A stretch of 64,000 nucleotides of DNA from CAVVAY01 sp963746465 (GTDB lineage: Bacteria; Actinomycetota; Actinomycetes; JACCUZ01): contig CAVVAY010000007.1 in assembly GCA_963746465.1 (NCBI GenBank), positions 496,001 through 560,000 of the forward strand, in the 5' to 3' direction. The translations under genes were made by a program, and so were the position numbers. Below are positions 45,324 to 54,120 of this stretch, piece by piece. Each line of letters starts with the position of its first letter. Position 1 is the stretch's first letter. The notes under the pieces were generated by a model. It searched no databases, was not told the DNA's origin, and saw nothing but the letters and a program-made list of their open reading frames with translations.

Positions 45324-45344
45324 CGTGCTGCGTTCTGACGTGCT
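45315..45344 (+). repeat. Tandem 15-bp duplication at pilin/TadE junction
   Basis: GCGTTCTGACGTGCT occurs twice in direct tandem (45315-45329 and 45330-45344), duplicating both the pilin stop codon (TGA) and the GTG start of the next gene. Either copy can serve as start. Confidence 0.9.
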
Positions 45345-45717
45345 GCCACGACGCGCCGACGGCCCCCGGGACCGCGGGTCGGCGACCGCCGAGCTGGCTG
45401 TGGTGCTGCCGGCCGTCGTGCTGCTCGCGGTGCTCGGGGTCTGGGCGGTCGCGGTCGTGGCGGCGCACCTACGCTGTGTCGACGCCGCCGGCGCAGGCGC
45501 TCGCGCCCTGGCGCGGGGGGAGCCGGCCGGGGTGGTCGAGGGAGTCGTCGCGCAGGTCGCTCCCCGGGGAGCGGTCGTCCGGCTGGGTCGCGACGGCGAC
45601 CTCGTGGTCGTCGAGGTGCGGACGACGGTCCGGCTGCCGGGCCCGTGGTCGCGGGACGGGCCGGGGGTGACCGTCGGGGACCGCGCGGTCGCCGTCGCCG
45701 AGGACACCGACCCGTGA
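45325..45717 (+). CDS. TadE-like minor pilin
   Basis: 130 residues. TadE features: G-S-A-T-A-E-L-A-V-V-L-P-A-V-V-L-L-A-V-L-G near residues 18-38 (Glu at the usual place) and a membrane helix, followed by an extracytoplasmic beta domain with the ARALARGE segment. The GTG at 45325 or the duplicated GTG at 45340 can start it; they differ by five codons. The next gene overlaps its stop by four bases. Confidence 0.85.
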   Translation: MLRSDVLPRRADGPRDRGSATAELAVVLPAVVLLAVLGVWAVAVVAAHLRCVDAAGAGARALARGEPAGVVEGVVAQVAPRGAVVRLGRDGDLVVVEVRTTVRLPGPWSRDGPGVTVGDRAVAVAEDTDP

Positions 45718-46094
45718 GGCGACGCCGACCGGTGACGCGCTCCGCTGCCGACCGCGGGTCGGCCGGGTTGCTGATGGTGTGGGTCGCCGCGGTCGTGCTG
45801 GCGGCTACGACCGCGGCGGTGGTCTGGGGCGCAGCCGTGGTGGCCCGGCACCGCGCATCCCGGACCGCCGACCTCGCGGCACTGGCGGCGGCTCGCGAGG
45901 TGGTCTCCGGCGCCGGTCAGCCGTGCACCGCCGCAGCCCGGATCGCCGATTCGGTCGGCGCCGACGTCGCGAGCTGCCGGCTCCTGCCGGACGGCTCGGT
46001 GCTGGTGGTCGTCGAGCTACCGGTGCCGGTCGCCGTGGCGGGCCTGGACATGCCACCGGCCCGGGCGAGGGCCCGGGCCGGTGCGTCGTCCTGA
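45714..46094 (+). CDS. TadE/TadG-like secreted protein (Rv3654c-like)
   Basis: 126 residues. D-R-G-S-A-G-L-L-M-V-W-V-A-A-V-V-L-A-A-T-T-A-A-V-V-W-G begins a membrane helix near residue 12, then ARHRASRTADLAALAAAREVVSGAGQPCTAAARIADSVGADVASCRLLPDGSVLVVVELPV, the pattern of Rv3654c-type proteins with two cysteines. GTG 45714 overlaps the TadE gene; GTG 45732 is the alternative. Last gene of the tad operon. Confidence 0.8.
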   Translation: MRRRRPVTRSAADRGSAGLLMVWVAAVVLAATTAAVVWGAAVVARHRASRTADLAALAAAREVVSGAGQPCTAAARIADSVGADVASCRLLPDGSVLVVVELPVPVAVAGLDMPPARARARAGASS

Positions 46095-46108
46095 AACGAG
46101 GCCGGTCG

Positions 46109-46647
46109 TCAGACCTCGTCGCGGTGCCGGCCGGAGGTGGAGGTGGAGGTGCTGGCCGCCTCGTCGTGCGTGGTGAGGTCGGTGTGCTGGTGCTCCACCC
46201 GGCCGTCGCTGCCGACCGTGTCCGGTCGCATCGCGGTCGAGCCGGGGCGCTCGGCCACGGTCTCGTCGTTGACCGCGGCGGTCTCGCCGGTGGTGGTGGT
46301 GCGGGGTCGGGCCGACGGTCGCGGGCGAGCTTCTCCTGCAGCTGCTCGTTCTCGGCCCGCAGCTGGGCGCGCTCCTCCTCGATCTTCGAGACCGACTCGC
46401 GCTGGCGCGACCTGGTCTCCTTGCGCTCGAGGCGCTTGCGACGCGACCTGGCGAGCGACTTCATCAGCAGGTACACACCGAGGAAGAACAGCAGCATCGT
46501 CGCGATACCGGCGACGAAGACGCCGCTGACGGTGGTGCCGATCGTCTGGCCGAAGACCTCGAACTCAGCGTCCTCACCGCCGTCGTAGATGGCACCGGCG
46601 GTCACAGCGGCAGCAACGATCATGAACAGAAGGCCGAGAGCCAACAT
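46109..46647 (-). CDS. Membrane coiled-coil protein with apparent frameshift
   Basis: N-terminus M-L-A-L-G-L-L-F-M-I-V-A-A-A-V-T-A-G with two membrane helices (about 1-20 and 38-62), then a basic coiled coil (RSRRKRLERKETRSRQRESVSKIEEERAQLRAENEQLQEKLA). The first frame runs on as low-complexity Pro/Arg sequence to 45805, inside the opposite-strand TadG-like gene. A different frame continues with TVGSDGRVEHQHTDLTTHDEA and a stop at 46109, which looks like the true end. The switch lies at about 46270-46340. Function unknown. Confidence 0.6.
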
Positions 46648-46693
46648 GGATTACCCCTTTCGCTGCCGACCCCTTGCCCCGGGGACGCGGGCT

Positions 46694-49048
46694 TCATGCA
46701 CCTGCCGGCCGGCTGTCGCCGAGCACCACCGCGAGCAGCTGCAAGGCGCCAGCCTTGTCCAGCGGCTCGTTGCCGTTGCCGCACTTGGGCGACTGCACAC
46801 AGGACGGACACCCCTCGAGGCACTCGCAGGCTGCGATCGCGTCGTAGGTCGCGGTGAGCCACTCGACGGCCGCCCCGTGCCCGCGCTCGGCGAACCCCGC
46901 CCCGCCTGGGTGCCCGTCGTACACGAAGACCGTCATCCGGCCGGTGTCGGCGTGGTGCGCGGTCGACACCCCGCCGATGTCCCACCGGTCGCAGGTCGCG
47001 AACAGCGGCAGCAGCCCGATCGACGCGTGCTCGGCGGCGTGCGCGGCGCCCGGTACGTCGAGCGCGCCAAGGCCGGCCCGCTCCAGCCCGGCATCGTCGA
47101 CCGTCCACCAGACCGCCCGGGTCCGCAGGTGCCGGGGCGGCAGGTCCAGCGGCTCCTCGCCGAGCACCTCACCGGTGATCATCCGGCGGCGCAGGAAGGA
47201 CACCACCTGGTTGGTCACCTGCACGGTGCCGAACGAGAGCGTGACGTGCTCCCACTCCCGTGAGCGGGCGGTCTCGACGATCTCGATCTCGGTGACGTCA
47301 CGGGCCACCGTCGACCAGTCCGGCGCCGCCCGGGCCATCCGGGCGACCTGGTCGGCGAGGTCCAGCTCGGACACCAGGTACGTCTCGCCCTGGTGCACGT
47401 AGACCGCGCCGGCGTGCACCGTCACGTGCGAGGCCGCCCCGTCGACGGTGCCCAGCAGCCGCCCGGTGCCCTCCTCGACCAGGCCCACCGGCCCGGACCC
47501 GACGCCGCGGATGTCGGCCAGGTCGCTGGCCCGCTCCGCCCGGGTCCAGTACAGACCGGGTGCCCGGCGGCGCAGCATCCCGCGGGAGACCAGGTGGTCG
47601 GCCACCTGGTCGGCGTCCGGCGCGAAGGCCGTCAGCTCGTCGTCCCGCAGCGGTGGCAGCTCGGCGGCGGCCGCGCACAGGTGCGGCGCCAGCACGTGCG
47701 GGTTGCCCGGGTCGAGCACCGTCGCCTCGACGGGGCGCCCGAACAGCGTCTCGGGGTGGTGGGTGAGGTAGGTGTCCAGCGGGTCGTCCCGGGCGACCAT
47801 GACCGCGAGGGCGCCCTGGCCGGCGCGACCGGCCCGCCCGGCCTGCTGCCACAGCGAGGCCCGGGTGCCCGGCCACCCGGCGAGCAGCACGGCGTCCAGC
47901 CCGGCCACGTCGACCCCGAGCTCCAACGCGGTCGTCGACGCCACCCCGAGCAGCCGGCCGGACTGCAGGTCGGCCTCCAGCGCGCGCCGCTCCTCGGGCA
48001 GGTAGCCGGCGCGGTAGGCCGCCACCCGCGCGGCCAGGTCGGGGTCGACCTCCGCCAGCAGCCGCCGGGTGGTGGACGACACGGTCTCGGCCGCGCGCCG
48101 GGAGCGGACGAAGGCCACCGTGCGCACACCGTCGGCGACCAGGTCGGCCAGCAGGTCGGCCACCTCGGCGGTGGCGCTCCGGCGTACCGGCGCCTGGTTC
48201 TCACCCGCCAGCTCGGTCAGTGGCGGCTCCCACAGCGCGAACAACAGCTCGCCCCGCGGGGACCCGTCCTCGGTGACCGGCACCACCTCGCGGCCGACCA
48301 GCCGGGCGCCGGACACCTCCGGGTCGGTGACCGTCGCCGACGCCAGGACGAACACCGGGTCGGCGCCGTAGTGGGCGCAGACCCGCTGCAGCCGCCGGAG
48401 CACCGCCGCTACGTGCGACCCGAACACCCCGCGGTATCGGTGGCACTCGTCGACCACGACGTACTGCAGGTCGCGGAAGAACCGGGCCCACCGGGGGTGC
48501 CCCGGCAGCATCGACCGGTGCAGCATGTCGGGGTTGGTCAGCACGTACGACGCGTGCCGGCGCACCCAGTCGCGGGACTCGGTCGGCGTGTCACCGTCGT
48601 AGGTCGCGGCACGCACCGCCTCCAGACCGAGCCCGCCCAGGGCGCGCAGCTGGTCGGCTGCCAGTGCCTTGGTGGGGGAGAGGTAGAGCGTGGTCGGAGG
48701 CGTCGCGACCCCGCCCGCCTCGGCCGACTCGAGCACGGCCGACAGCGCGGGCAGCAGGTAGCAGAGCGACTTGCCGGACGCCGTGCCGGTTGCCACCACG
48801 GTCGACCGCCCGGCGCGGGCCAGCTCGGCCGCCTGCACCTGGTGCGACCAGGGGGCAGTGACGCCGCTCGTGACCAGCGCCTCGACGACCGCCGGATGGG
48901 TCCAGGTCGGCCAGTCGACCGGCCGTCCGGGCCGCCCCGGCACCCGCTCGACGTGGGTGAGCCGGTCGCGCCGGCCGGTCGGCGCGACCAACCGGGCCAG
49001 CCGCTCGTCCGCCAGGCTCGCGGCCGGGAGCGGGTGGGGCTGCGGCAC
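46694..49048 (-). CDS. DEAD/DEAH-box helicase with DUF1998 (MrfA-like)
   Basis: 784 residues. SF2 helicase: Walker [20 protein letters not shown], motif [15 protein letters not shown], motif [13 protein letters not shown], motif [14 protein letters not shown], and the C-terminal DUF1998 cysteine cluster C-x-C-x3-C-x2-C-x5-C in [20 protein letters not shown]. Bacillus MrfA (YprA), of this family, repairs mitomycin C lesions. GTG 49048 was chosen as it begins the conserved [20 protein letters not shown]; the frame extends to 49222 through the bldG promoter region. Confidence 0.92.
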   Translation of the reverse strand: MPQPHPLPAASLADERLARLVAPTGRRDRLTHVERVPGRPGRPVDWPTWTHPAVVEALVTSGVTAPWSHQVQAAELARAGRSTVVATGTASGKSLCYLLPALSAVLESAEAGGVATPPTTLYLSPTKALAADQLRALGGLGLEAVRAATYDGDTPTESRDWVRRHASYVLTNPDMLHRSMLPGHPRWARFFRDLQYVVVDECHRYRGVFGSHVAAVLRRLQRVCAHYGADPVFVLASATVTDPEVSGARLVGREVVPVTEDGSPRGELLFALWEPPLTELAGENQAPVRRSATAEVADLLADLVADGVRTVAFVRSRRAAETVSSTTRRLLAEVDPDLAARVAAYRAGYLPEERRALEADLQSGRLLGVASTTALELGVDVAGLDAVLLAGWPGTRASLWQQAGRAGRAGQGALAVMVARDDPLDTYLTHHPETLFGRPVEATVLDPGNPHVLAPHLCAAAAELPPLRDDELTAFAPDADQVADHLVSRGMLRRRAPGLYWTRAERASDLADIRGVGSGPVGLVEEGTGRLLGTVDGAASHVTVHAGAVYVHQGETYLVSELDLADQVARMARAAPDWSTVARDVTEIEIVETARSREWEHVTLSFGTVQVTNQVVSFLRRRMITGEVLGEEPLDLPPRHLRTRAVWWTVDDAGLERAGLGALDVPGAAHAAEHASIGLLPLFATCDRWDIGGVSTAHHADTGRMTVFVYDGHPGGAGFAERGHGAAVEWLTATYDAIAACECLEGCPSCVQSPKCGNGNEPLDKAGALQLLAVVLGDSRPAGA

Positions 49049-49178
49049 CTCGGCAGTGTGCCACCCGCGTACGACATGGCCGGGGATGGTTGAATGCGAC
49101 CGGTCACGGGGCACACCCGGGGCAGCAGACACCCGGCAGAACGTGCCCGACCGGACCCCGACGACAGCAGGAGGACTT

Positions 49179-49520
49179 GTGGACCTCTCCCTCTCGACCC
49201 GTACCGAGGGCGACCGCACCATCGTCGAGGTGGGTGGCGAGATCGACGTCTACACCGCCCCGCGGCTCCGCGAGCAGCTGGTCGACCTGGTCGCCGACGG
49301 CAAGTACCACCTCGTCGTCGACATGGAGCGGGTCGACTTCCTCGACTCCACCGGGCTCGGCGTCCTGGTCGGCGGCCTCAAGCGGGTCCGCGCCCACGAC
49401 GGCTCCCTGCGCCTGGTCTGCACCCAGGAGCGCATCCTGAAGATCTTCCGGATCACCGGGCTCACCAAGGTCTTCCCGATCCACGCGTCGGTCGAGGAAG
49501 CGGTCGCAGCCACCGAGTGA
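49179..49520 (+). CDS. bldG: STAS-domain anti-sigma factor antagonist, BldG-like
   Basis: 113 residues, the length of Streptomyces BldG. STAS fold with the phospho-acceptor S57 in [12 protein letters not shown], a position equal to Ser57 of BldG, and the C-terminal [25 protein letters not shown]. Unphosphorylated BldG sequesters anti-sigma factors and so frees stress and developmental sigma factors. GTG 49179 follows AGGAGGA. The next gene encodes the likely partner kinase. Position between the MrfA-like helicase and hppA is that of Streptomyces. Confidence 0.93.
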   Translation: MDLSLSTRTEGDRTIVEVGGEIDVYTAPRLREQLVDLVADGKYHLVVDMERVDFLDSTGLGVLVGGLKRVRAHDGSLRLVCTQERILKIFRITGLTKVFPIHASVEEAVAATE

Positions 49521-49566
49521 CCGCGTCGCCCTCAGCGTTCTCCGACCCAGTGCAGGAAGGTCCCGT

Positions 49567-49998
49567 GTGGCCACGGTAGAGCTCCGGTTCAGCGCGCTGC
49601 CGGCGCACGTCCGCACCGCCCGGCTGGTGGCCGCAGCCGTCGCCCGCCGCTCCGGGGTCGACGAGGCAGTCCTGGACGAGGTGCGCCTCGCGGTGGGCGA
49701 GGCCTGCTCGAGAGCCGTGCACCTGCACCGCCGGCACTGCCCGCACCGCCCCGTCCTGGTCACCCTGGTCGACGACATCGACGCCTTCCGGGTCGCGGTG
49801 ACCGACGAGGCACCGACCCAGCTCGACGGCGGCGAGGGGTTCGGGGCGCTGACCGACGTCGCCGACCTGGTCGACGCCGAGGCGGTCCCGCCGGGCGTGG
49901 GCCTGGCCGTGATCTCCGGCCTGGTCGACGACGTGGTCGTCGAGCCGGGCCGGGACACCGGTGCTGTCATCCGGATGACCTGGCCCACCGCGGGCTAG
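49567..49998 (+). CDS. HATPase-fold anti-sigma factor / serine kinase (ApgA-like)
   Basis: 143 residues. RsbW-type fold: A-H-V-R-T-A-R-L-V-A-A-A-V-A-R-R and the N-box-like VRLAVGEACSRAVHLH, then G1 VAVTDEAP and a degenerate G2 region GVGLAVISGLVDDVVV. In Streptomyces the gene after bldG encodes a protein that interacts with BldG. GTG 49567 has GGAAGG upstream; GTG 49565 is out of frame. It is 46 bp downstream of bldG. Confidence 0.85.
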   Translation: MATVELRFSALPAHVRTARLVAAAVARRSGVDEAVLDEVRLAVGEACSRAVHLHRRHCPHRPVLVTLVDDIDAFRVAVTDEAPTQLDGGEGFGALTDVADLVDAEAVPPGVGLAVISGLVDDVVVEPGRDTGAVIRMTWPTAG

Positions 49999-50045
49999 CC
50001 CGGCCCTCTCGCCGACCCGGTTTGGGTCCGGCGGCGGCGGCTGCG

Positions 50046-50051
50046 TAGACT
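50046..50051 (+). promoter_or_regulatory. -10 box of hppA
   Basis: TAGACT lies 140 bases before the hppA start. The leader it would create is rich in hairpins (50085-50098, 50113-50131 and 50153-50169). Confidence 0.45.
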
Positions 50052-50084
50052 CCGGCGGCGCTGGGTCCACCTCCGCCCGTGAAA

Positions 50085-50169
50085 CAGCCGTCGGGCTGCC
50101 GGGGTCGGGCCCCGAGGGGTGTGTCCCCTCGCGCGCTACTCGGTCCGGGTTACCACCGCGGTGCGGTGG
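50085..50169 (+). other. Structured 5' leader of hppA
   Basis: Three consecutive hairpins: CAGCC/GGCTG (50085-50098), CGAGGGG/CCCCTCG (50113-50131) and CCACCGC/GCGGTGG (50153-50169). A GGGG/CCCC pairing (50101-50104 with 50110-50113) would compete with the second. No known riboswitch consensus fits. Confidence 0.4.
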
Positions 50170-50190
50170 CGCCCACGTCTAGGAGGACGC

Positions 50191-52530
50191 ATGTCGGGGC
50201 TCACCCGTGCCGCCAGCGGTGACACGCTCGATCTGAGCGGCGCCAACCTCAGCTACGTCGTGGTGGTCGCGGCCATCGCGCTCGTCGCGCTCGGCTTCGC
50301 CGTGTCCCTGCGCCGCAGCGTGCTCGCCGCCGGCCAGGGCACCGAGAAGATGCAGAGCATCGCGGCCGCCGTGCAGGAGGGCGCCTCGGCGTTCCTCACC
50401 CGGCAGTTCAAGACCCTGGCCGCCTTCGCCGTCCTCGCGCTGGTGCTGCTGAGCCTGCTGCCGGCCGACACCGCCGGCATCAGGATCGGCCGGTCGGCCT
50501 TCTTCGTCGTCGGCGCGGGCTTCTCGGCCTTCATCGCGTACGCCGGCATGGGGCTGGCCACCCGTGCCAACCTCCGGGTCGCGGCCGCCGCGCGTGAGGC
50601 GGACGGCGCGGCCACGGCCATGCGCATCGCGTTCCGCACCGGTGGCGTCGTGGGCTTCCTCACGGTCGGCCTCGGCCTGCTGGGCGCCGCCTCGGTCGTC
50701 TTCATCTTCGAGGGCGACGCCCCGACCGTGCTCGAGGGCTTCGGCTTCGGCGCCGCCCTGCTGGCCATGTTCATCCGGGTCGGCGGCGGCATCTTCACCA
50801 AGGCCGCCGACGTCGGCGCGGACCTGGTCGGCAAGGTCGAGCAGGGCATCCCCGAGGACGACCCGCGCAACGCCGCCACGATCGCCGACAACGTCGGGGA
50901 CAACGTCGGCGACTGCGCCGGCATGGCCGCGGACCTCTTCGAGTCGTACGCCGTGATGCTGGTCGCCGCGCTGATCCTCGGCAAGGCCGCCTTCGGCGAG
51001 GAGGGCCTGGTCTTCCCCCTGATCGTCCCGGCCATCGGTGCCGTCACCGCGATCATCGGCGTCTTCCTCACCAAGCTGCGTCCCACCGACCGCAACGGCA
51101 TGCAGGCCATCAACCGCGCCTTCTTCACCTCGGCCGCGATCTCGGCGGTGCTGTGCGCGATCGCCGCGTTCATCTACCTGCCGGGCAACCTGTCCGAGCT
51201 GGCCGACGTCCCGAAGGACATCGTCGCCGACGCCGGCGACCGCGACCCGCGGCTGCTCGCCATCGGCGCCGTGGTCATCGGCATCGTCCTGGCGTCCGTG
51301 ATCCAGCTGCTCACCGGCTACTTCACCGAGTCGAGCAAGCGCCCGGTGCAGGACATCGTCCGCACCTCGCTCACCGGTCCGGCCACCGTCATCCTGTCCG
51401 GCTTCACCGTCGGTCTCGAGTCAGCTGTCTACACGGCGCTGCTGATCGGCTCGGCCGTGTTCGGCGCCTACCTGCTCGGCGGCGGCTCGGTCATTCTCGG
51501 CCTGTTCTGCGTCGCGCTCGCCGGTACCGGCCTGCTCACCACGGTCGGCGTCATCGTCGCGATGGACACCTTCGGCCCGATCTCGGACAACGCCCAGGGC
51601 ATCGCCGAGATGTCCGGCGACATCGACGAGGCCGGCGCCCGGGTGCTCACCGACCTCGACGCGGTCGGCAACACGACCAAGGCGATCACCAAGGGCATCG
51701 CGATCTCGACCGCGGTCCTCGCGGCCACCGCGCTGTTCGGGTCGTTCACCGACTCGGTCAAGACCGCGGTCACCGACACCGGTGCCCAGCTCGACGACAA
51801 CGTCCGCAACCTGCAGTACACCGGCGTGCTCAACGTCTCGGACCCGAAGAACCTGGTCGGCCTGATCATCGGCGCGTCCGTGGTCTTCATGTTCTCCTCG
51901 CTGGCCATCAACGCGGTGACCCGCGCGGCCGGCGCGATCGTCTTCGAGGTGCGCCGCCAGTTCCGCGAGATCCCCGGGATCATGGAGGGCACCGCCAAGC
52001 CGGAGTACGGCAAGGTCGTCGACATCTGCACCCGCGACTCGCTGCGCGAGCTGGCCACCCCGGGTCTGCTCGCCGTCCTGGCCCCGATCGCCGTGGGCTT
52101 CGGCCTCGGGGTCGGCGCGCTGGGCTCCTACCTGGCGGGCGCCATCGCCACCGGCACCCTGATGGCGATCCTGCTGGCGAACTCCGGCGGTGCGTGGGAC
52201 AACGCCAAGAAGCTGGTCGAGGACGGCGCCAACGGGGGCAAGGGCTCGCCGGCGCACGAGGCCACCGTCATCGGTGACACCGTCGGCGACCCGTTCAAGG
52301 ACACCGCCGGACCGGCCATCAACCCGCTGATCAAGGTGATGAACCTGGTGTCCCTGCTGATCGCACCGGCCGTCGTGTCGCTGTCGGTCGGCGACGACGC
52401 CAACACCGGTCTGCGGATCCTGGTCGCGCTGGCCGCGGCGGCGATCATCGTCGGAGCCGTGGTGTTCTCCAAGCGCAAGAGCATCGCGGTCGCCGAGGAG
52501 AAGGACGAGGCCGGCCTCGCCCAGGTCTGA
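50191..52530 (+). CDS. hppA: Membrane H+-translocating pyrophosphatase (K+-independent type)
   Basis: 779 residues, about 16 membrane helices. Uses pyrophosphate hydrolysis to pump protons. Catalytic motifs: KAADVGADLVGKVEQGIPEDDPRNAA, DNVGDNVGDCAGMAADLFE and the late GDTVGDPFKDTAGPAINPLIK. G-N-T-T-K497-A: lysine at this place marks the K+-independent class, while alanine marks K+-dependent enzymes. I chose ATG 50191 for its AGGAGG; the frame opens earlier in the leader. Confidence 0.97.
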   Translation: MSGLTRAASGDTLDLSGANLSYVVVVAAIALVALGFAVSLRRSVLAAGQGTEKMQSIAAAVQEGASAFLTRQFKTLAAFAVLALVLLSLLPADTAGIRIGRSAFFVVGAGFSAFIAYAGMGLATRANLRVAAAAREADGAATAMRIAFRTGGVVGFLTVGLGLLGAASVVFIFEGDAPTVLEGFGFGAALLAMFIRVGGGIFTKAADVGADLVGKVEQGIPEDDPRNAATIADNVGDNVGDCAGMAADLFESYAVMLVAALILGKAAFGEEGLVFPLIVPAIGAVTAIIGVFLTKLRPTDRNGMQAINRAFFTSAAISAVLCAIAAFIYLPGNLSELADVPKDIVADAGDRDPRLLAIGAVVIGIVLASVIQLLTGYFTESSKRPVQDIVRTSLTGPATVILSGFTVGLESAVYTALLIGSAVFGAYLLGGGSVILGLFCVALAGTGLLTTVGVIVAMDTFGPISDNAQGIAEMSGDIDEAGARVLTDLDAVGNTTKAITKGIAISTAVLAATALFGSFTDSVKTAVTDTGAQLDDNVRNLQYTGVLNVSDPKNLVGLIIGASVVFMFSSLAINAVTRAAGAIVFEVRRQFREIPGIMEGTAKPEYGKVVDICTRDSLRELATPGLLAVLAPIAVGFGLGVGALGSYLAGAIATGTLMAILLANSGGAWDNAKKLVEDGANGGKGSPAHEATVIGDTVGDPFKDTAGPAINPLIKVMNLVSLLIAPAVVSLSVGDDANTGLRILVALAAAAIIVGAVVFSKRKSIAVAEEKDEAGLAQV

Positions 52531-52576
52531 TCTCCTCCGGGACGCCTTCGTCGCGGCCGGCTACACCGTTGACGGT

Positions 52577-54046
52577 GTGGCCGGCCGCCTCGGTCCGGTC
52601 GCTTCCGACGCGCTGGCGCGGCTGGAGACGGTCCCGGCTCGTCGGGCCTCTACCGGTGGCGATGCCCTCGACACCCTGATCCGGCTGTTCCTGCTGCAGC
52701 TGCCGGTGCCGCAGGAGGCCGCGAGCCGGGCCCTGCCGCTGAAGGCGGCCGTCGACCTCGGCGTGCTCTACGCCGACGGAGACGAGGTGCACGCCCGTCT
52801 CGATGTCCGACCGCACAGTCCAAAGGGCGATCACGCTGGCTACCGCGGCCGGCGCGACGCTGCGGAGGCTGGCGGTGACGACCTCTGGTGGGTGGTCTCC
52901 GACCTCGGCACCGGGCTGGACGGCGCCGGCGACCCGCTGCCGGCCGAGCACGTCCTCGGTGTCGGCGGTGCCTCGACCACCCTCGCCCAGCTCACCCCGC
53001 GGGCCACGGTGGGGCGCGTCCTGGACGTCGGCACCGGCTCGGGGGTGCAGGCGCTGCACGCGTCGCGGCACTCCCGCGAGGTCGTCGCGACCGACGTCTC
53101 GGCCCGCGCCCTTCAGCTCGCCGGCCTCACGGCCGCGCTGTCCGGCGTACAGGTGGACCTCCGGCTCGGGGACCTGCTCGAGCCGGTCCGCGGCGAGACC
53201 TTCGACCTGGTCGTGAGCAACCCGCCGTTCGTCATCGGTGCGCCGCCCGGCAACACCCGGCACACCTACCGGGACAGCGGGCTGCCCCTGGACACCGTCG
53301 GCGCGCGGCTCGCCGGCGAGGCGCCGGGCCTGCTCGCCGACGGCGGCACGTTGGTGATGCTCGCCAACTGGGTGCTGCGCGACGGCGAGCCGTGGGACGA
53401 GCGGGTGGCCGGCTGGTTGCCCGAGCACGGCGTCGACGCGCTGGTGGTGCAGCGCGAGACCCTGGACCCGGCGGCGTACGTCGGCACCTGGCTGCGTGAC
53501 GCGGGCGAGCGCGGCTCCCCGGGCTACCTCTCGCGGTACGACGGGTGGCTGGCCGCGCTCGACCACGACCGCGTGGCGGGCATCGGGTTCGGCTTCCTGG
53601 TCGTGCGCCGCACCGCCGCCGACCGCCGGGTGACCACGCTGGACTGGCCGCACCCGGTGGAGCAGCCGCTCGGCCCGCACCTGGCCGCCTGGCTGGACCG
53701 GCAGCGCTGGCTGGCCGCCCGCGAGGACGACGCGGCCCTGGCAGCAGCGACCGTCACGGTGGCCCCGGACGTCGTGCAGGAGCAGGTCGGGCAGCCCGGG
53801 GCGGAAGACCCGGAGCACGTCGTGCTGCGCCAGCAGACCGGGCTGCGCCGCGCCTTCAGCAGCGACACGGCAACCGCTGCGCTGGTCGGTGCGTGCGACG
53901 GGACGCTGCCCGTGTGCACACTGATCGCCGCCGTCCAGCAGGTGCTCGGCGATGACGACGGCACCGGGGCCGTACCCGCTTCCGGGGAGCTGCTGCGCCA
54001 GGTGCGCCTGCTGGTCGAGGCAGGCGTGCTGGCACCATCGGTTTGA
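52577..54046 (+). CDS. Class I SAM-dependent methyltransferase (N5-glutamine/HemK-like)
   Basis: 489 residues from GTG 52577. N-terminal helical domain, then a Rossmann methyltransferase: motif I VLDVGTGSGVQALHASRH near residue 155, then VVATDVSARAL and the N-P-P-F motif in FDLVVSNPPFVIG, as in enzymes modifying Gln or nucleobases. The C-terminal domain (about 330-489) is a helical/winged region. Upstream of 52577 the same frame continues with L-L-R-D-A-F-V-A-A-G-Y-T-V-D-G that looks coding but has no start codon. A short hydrophilic insertion lies at residues about 78-98 (SPKGDHAGYRGRRDAAEAGG). Target unknown. Confidence 0.85.
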   Translation: MAGRLGPVASDALARLETVPARRASTGGDALDTLIRLFLLQLPVPQEAASRALPLKAAVDLGVLYADGDEVHARLDVRPHSPKGDHAGYRGRRDAAEAGGDDLWWVVSDLGTGLDGAGDPLPAEHVLGVGGASTTLAQLTPRATVGRVLDVGTGSGVQALHASRHSREVVATDVSARALQLAGLTAALSGVQVDLRLGDLLEPVRGETFDLVVSNPPFVIGAPPGNTRHTYRDSGLPLDTVGARLAGEAPGLLADGGTLVMLANWVLRDGEPWDERVAGWLPEHGVDALVVQRETLDPAAYVGTWLRDAGERGSPGYLSRYDGWLAALDHDRVAGIGFGFLVVRRTAADRRVTTLDWPHPVEQPLGPHLAAWLDRQRWLAAREDDAALAAATVTVAPDVVQEQVGQPGAEDPEHVVLRQQTGLRRAFSSDTATAALVGACDGTLPVCTLIAAVQQVLGDDDGTGAVPASGELLRQVRLLVEAGVLAPSV

Positions 54047-54120
54047 CAGCGGTTGTCATCCTTAGCGCGCAACCGCCGTACGGCAAGACGTAGACGGACG
54101 ACGACAGGACAGGCAGGGAC

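Noticed and set aside
50085..50169. c-di-GMP or c-di-AMP riboswitch upstream of hppA
   Set aside because: Neither the GEMM core nor the ydaO core bases are present; only simple hairpins are seen.
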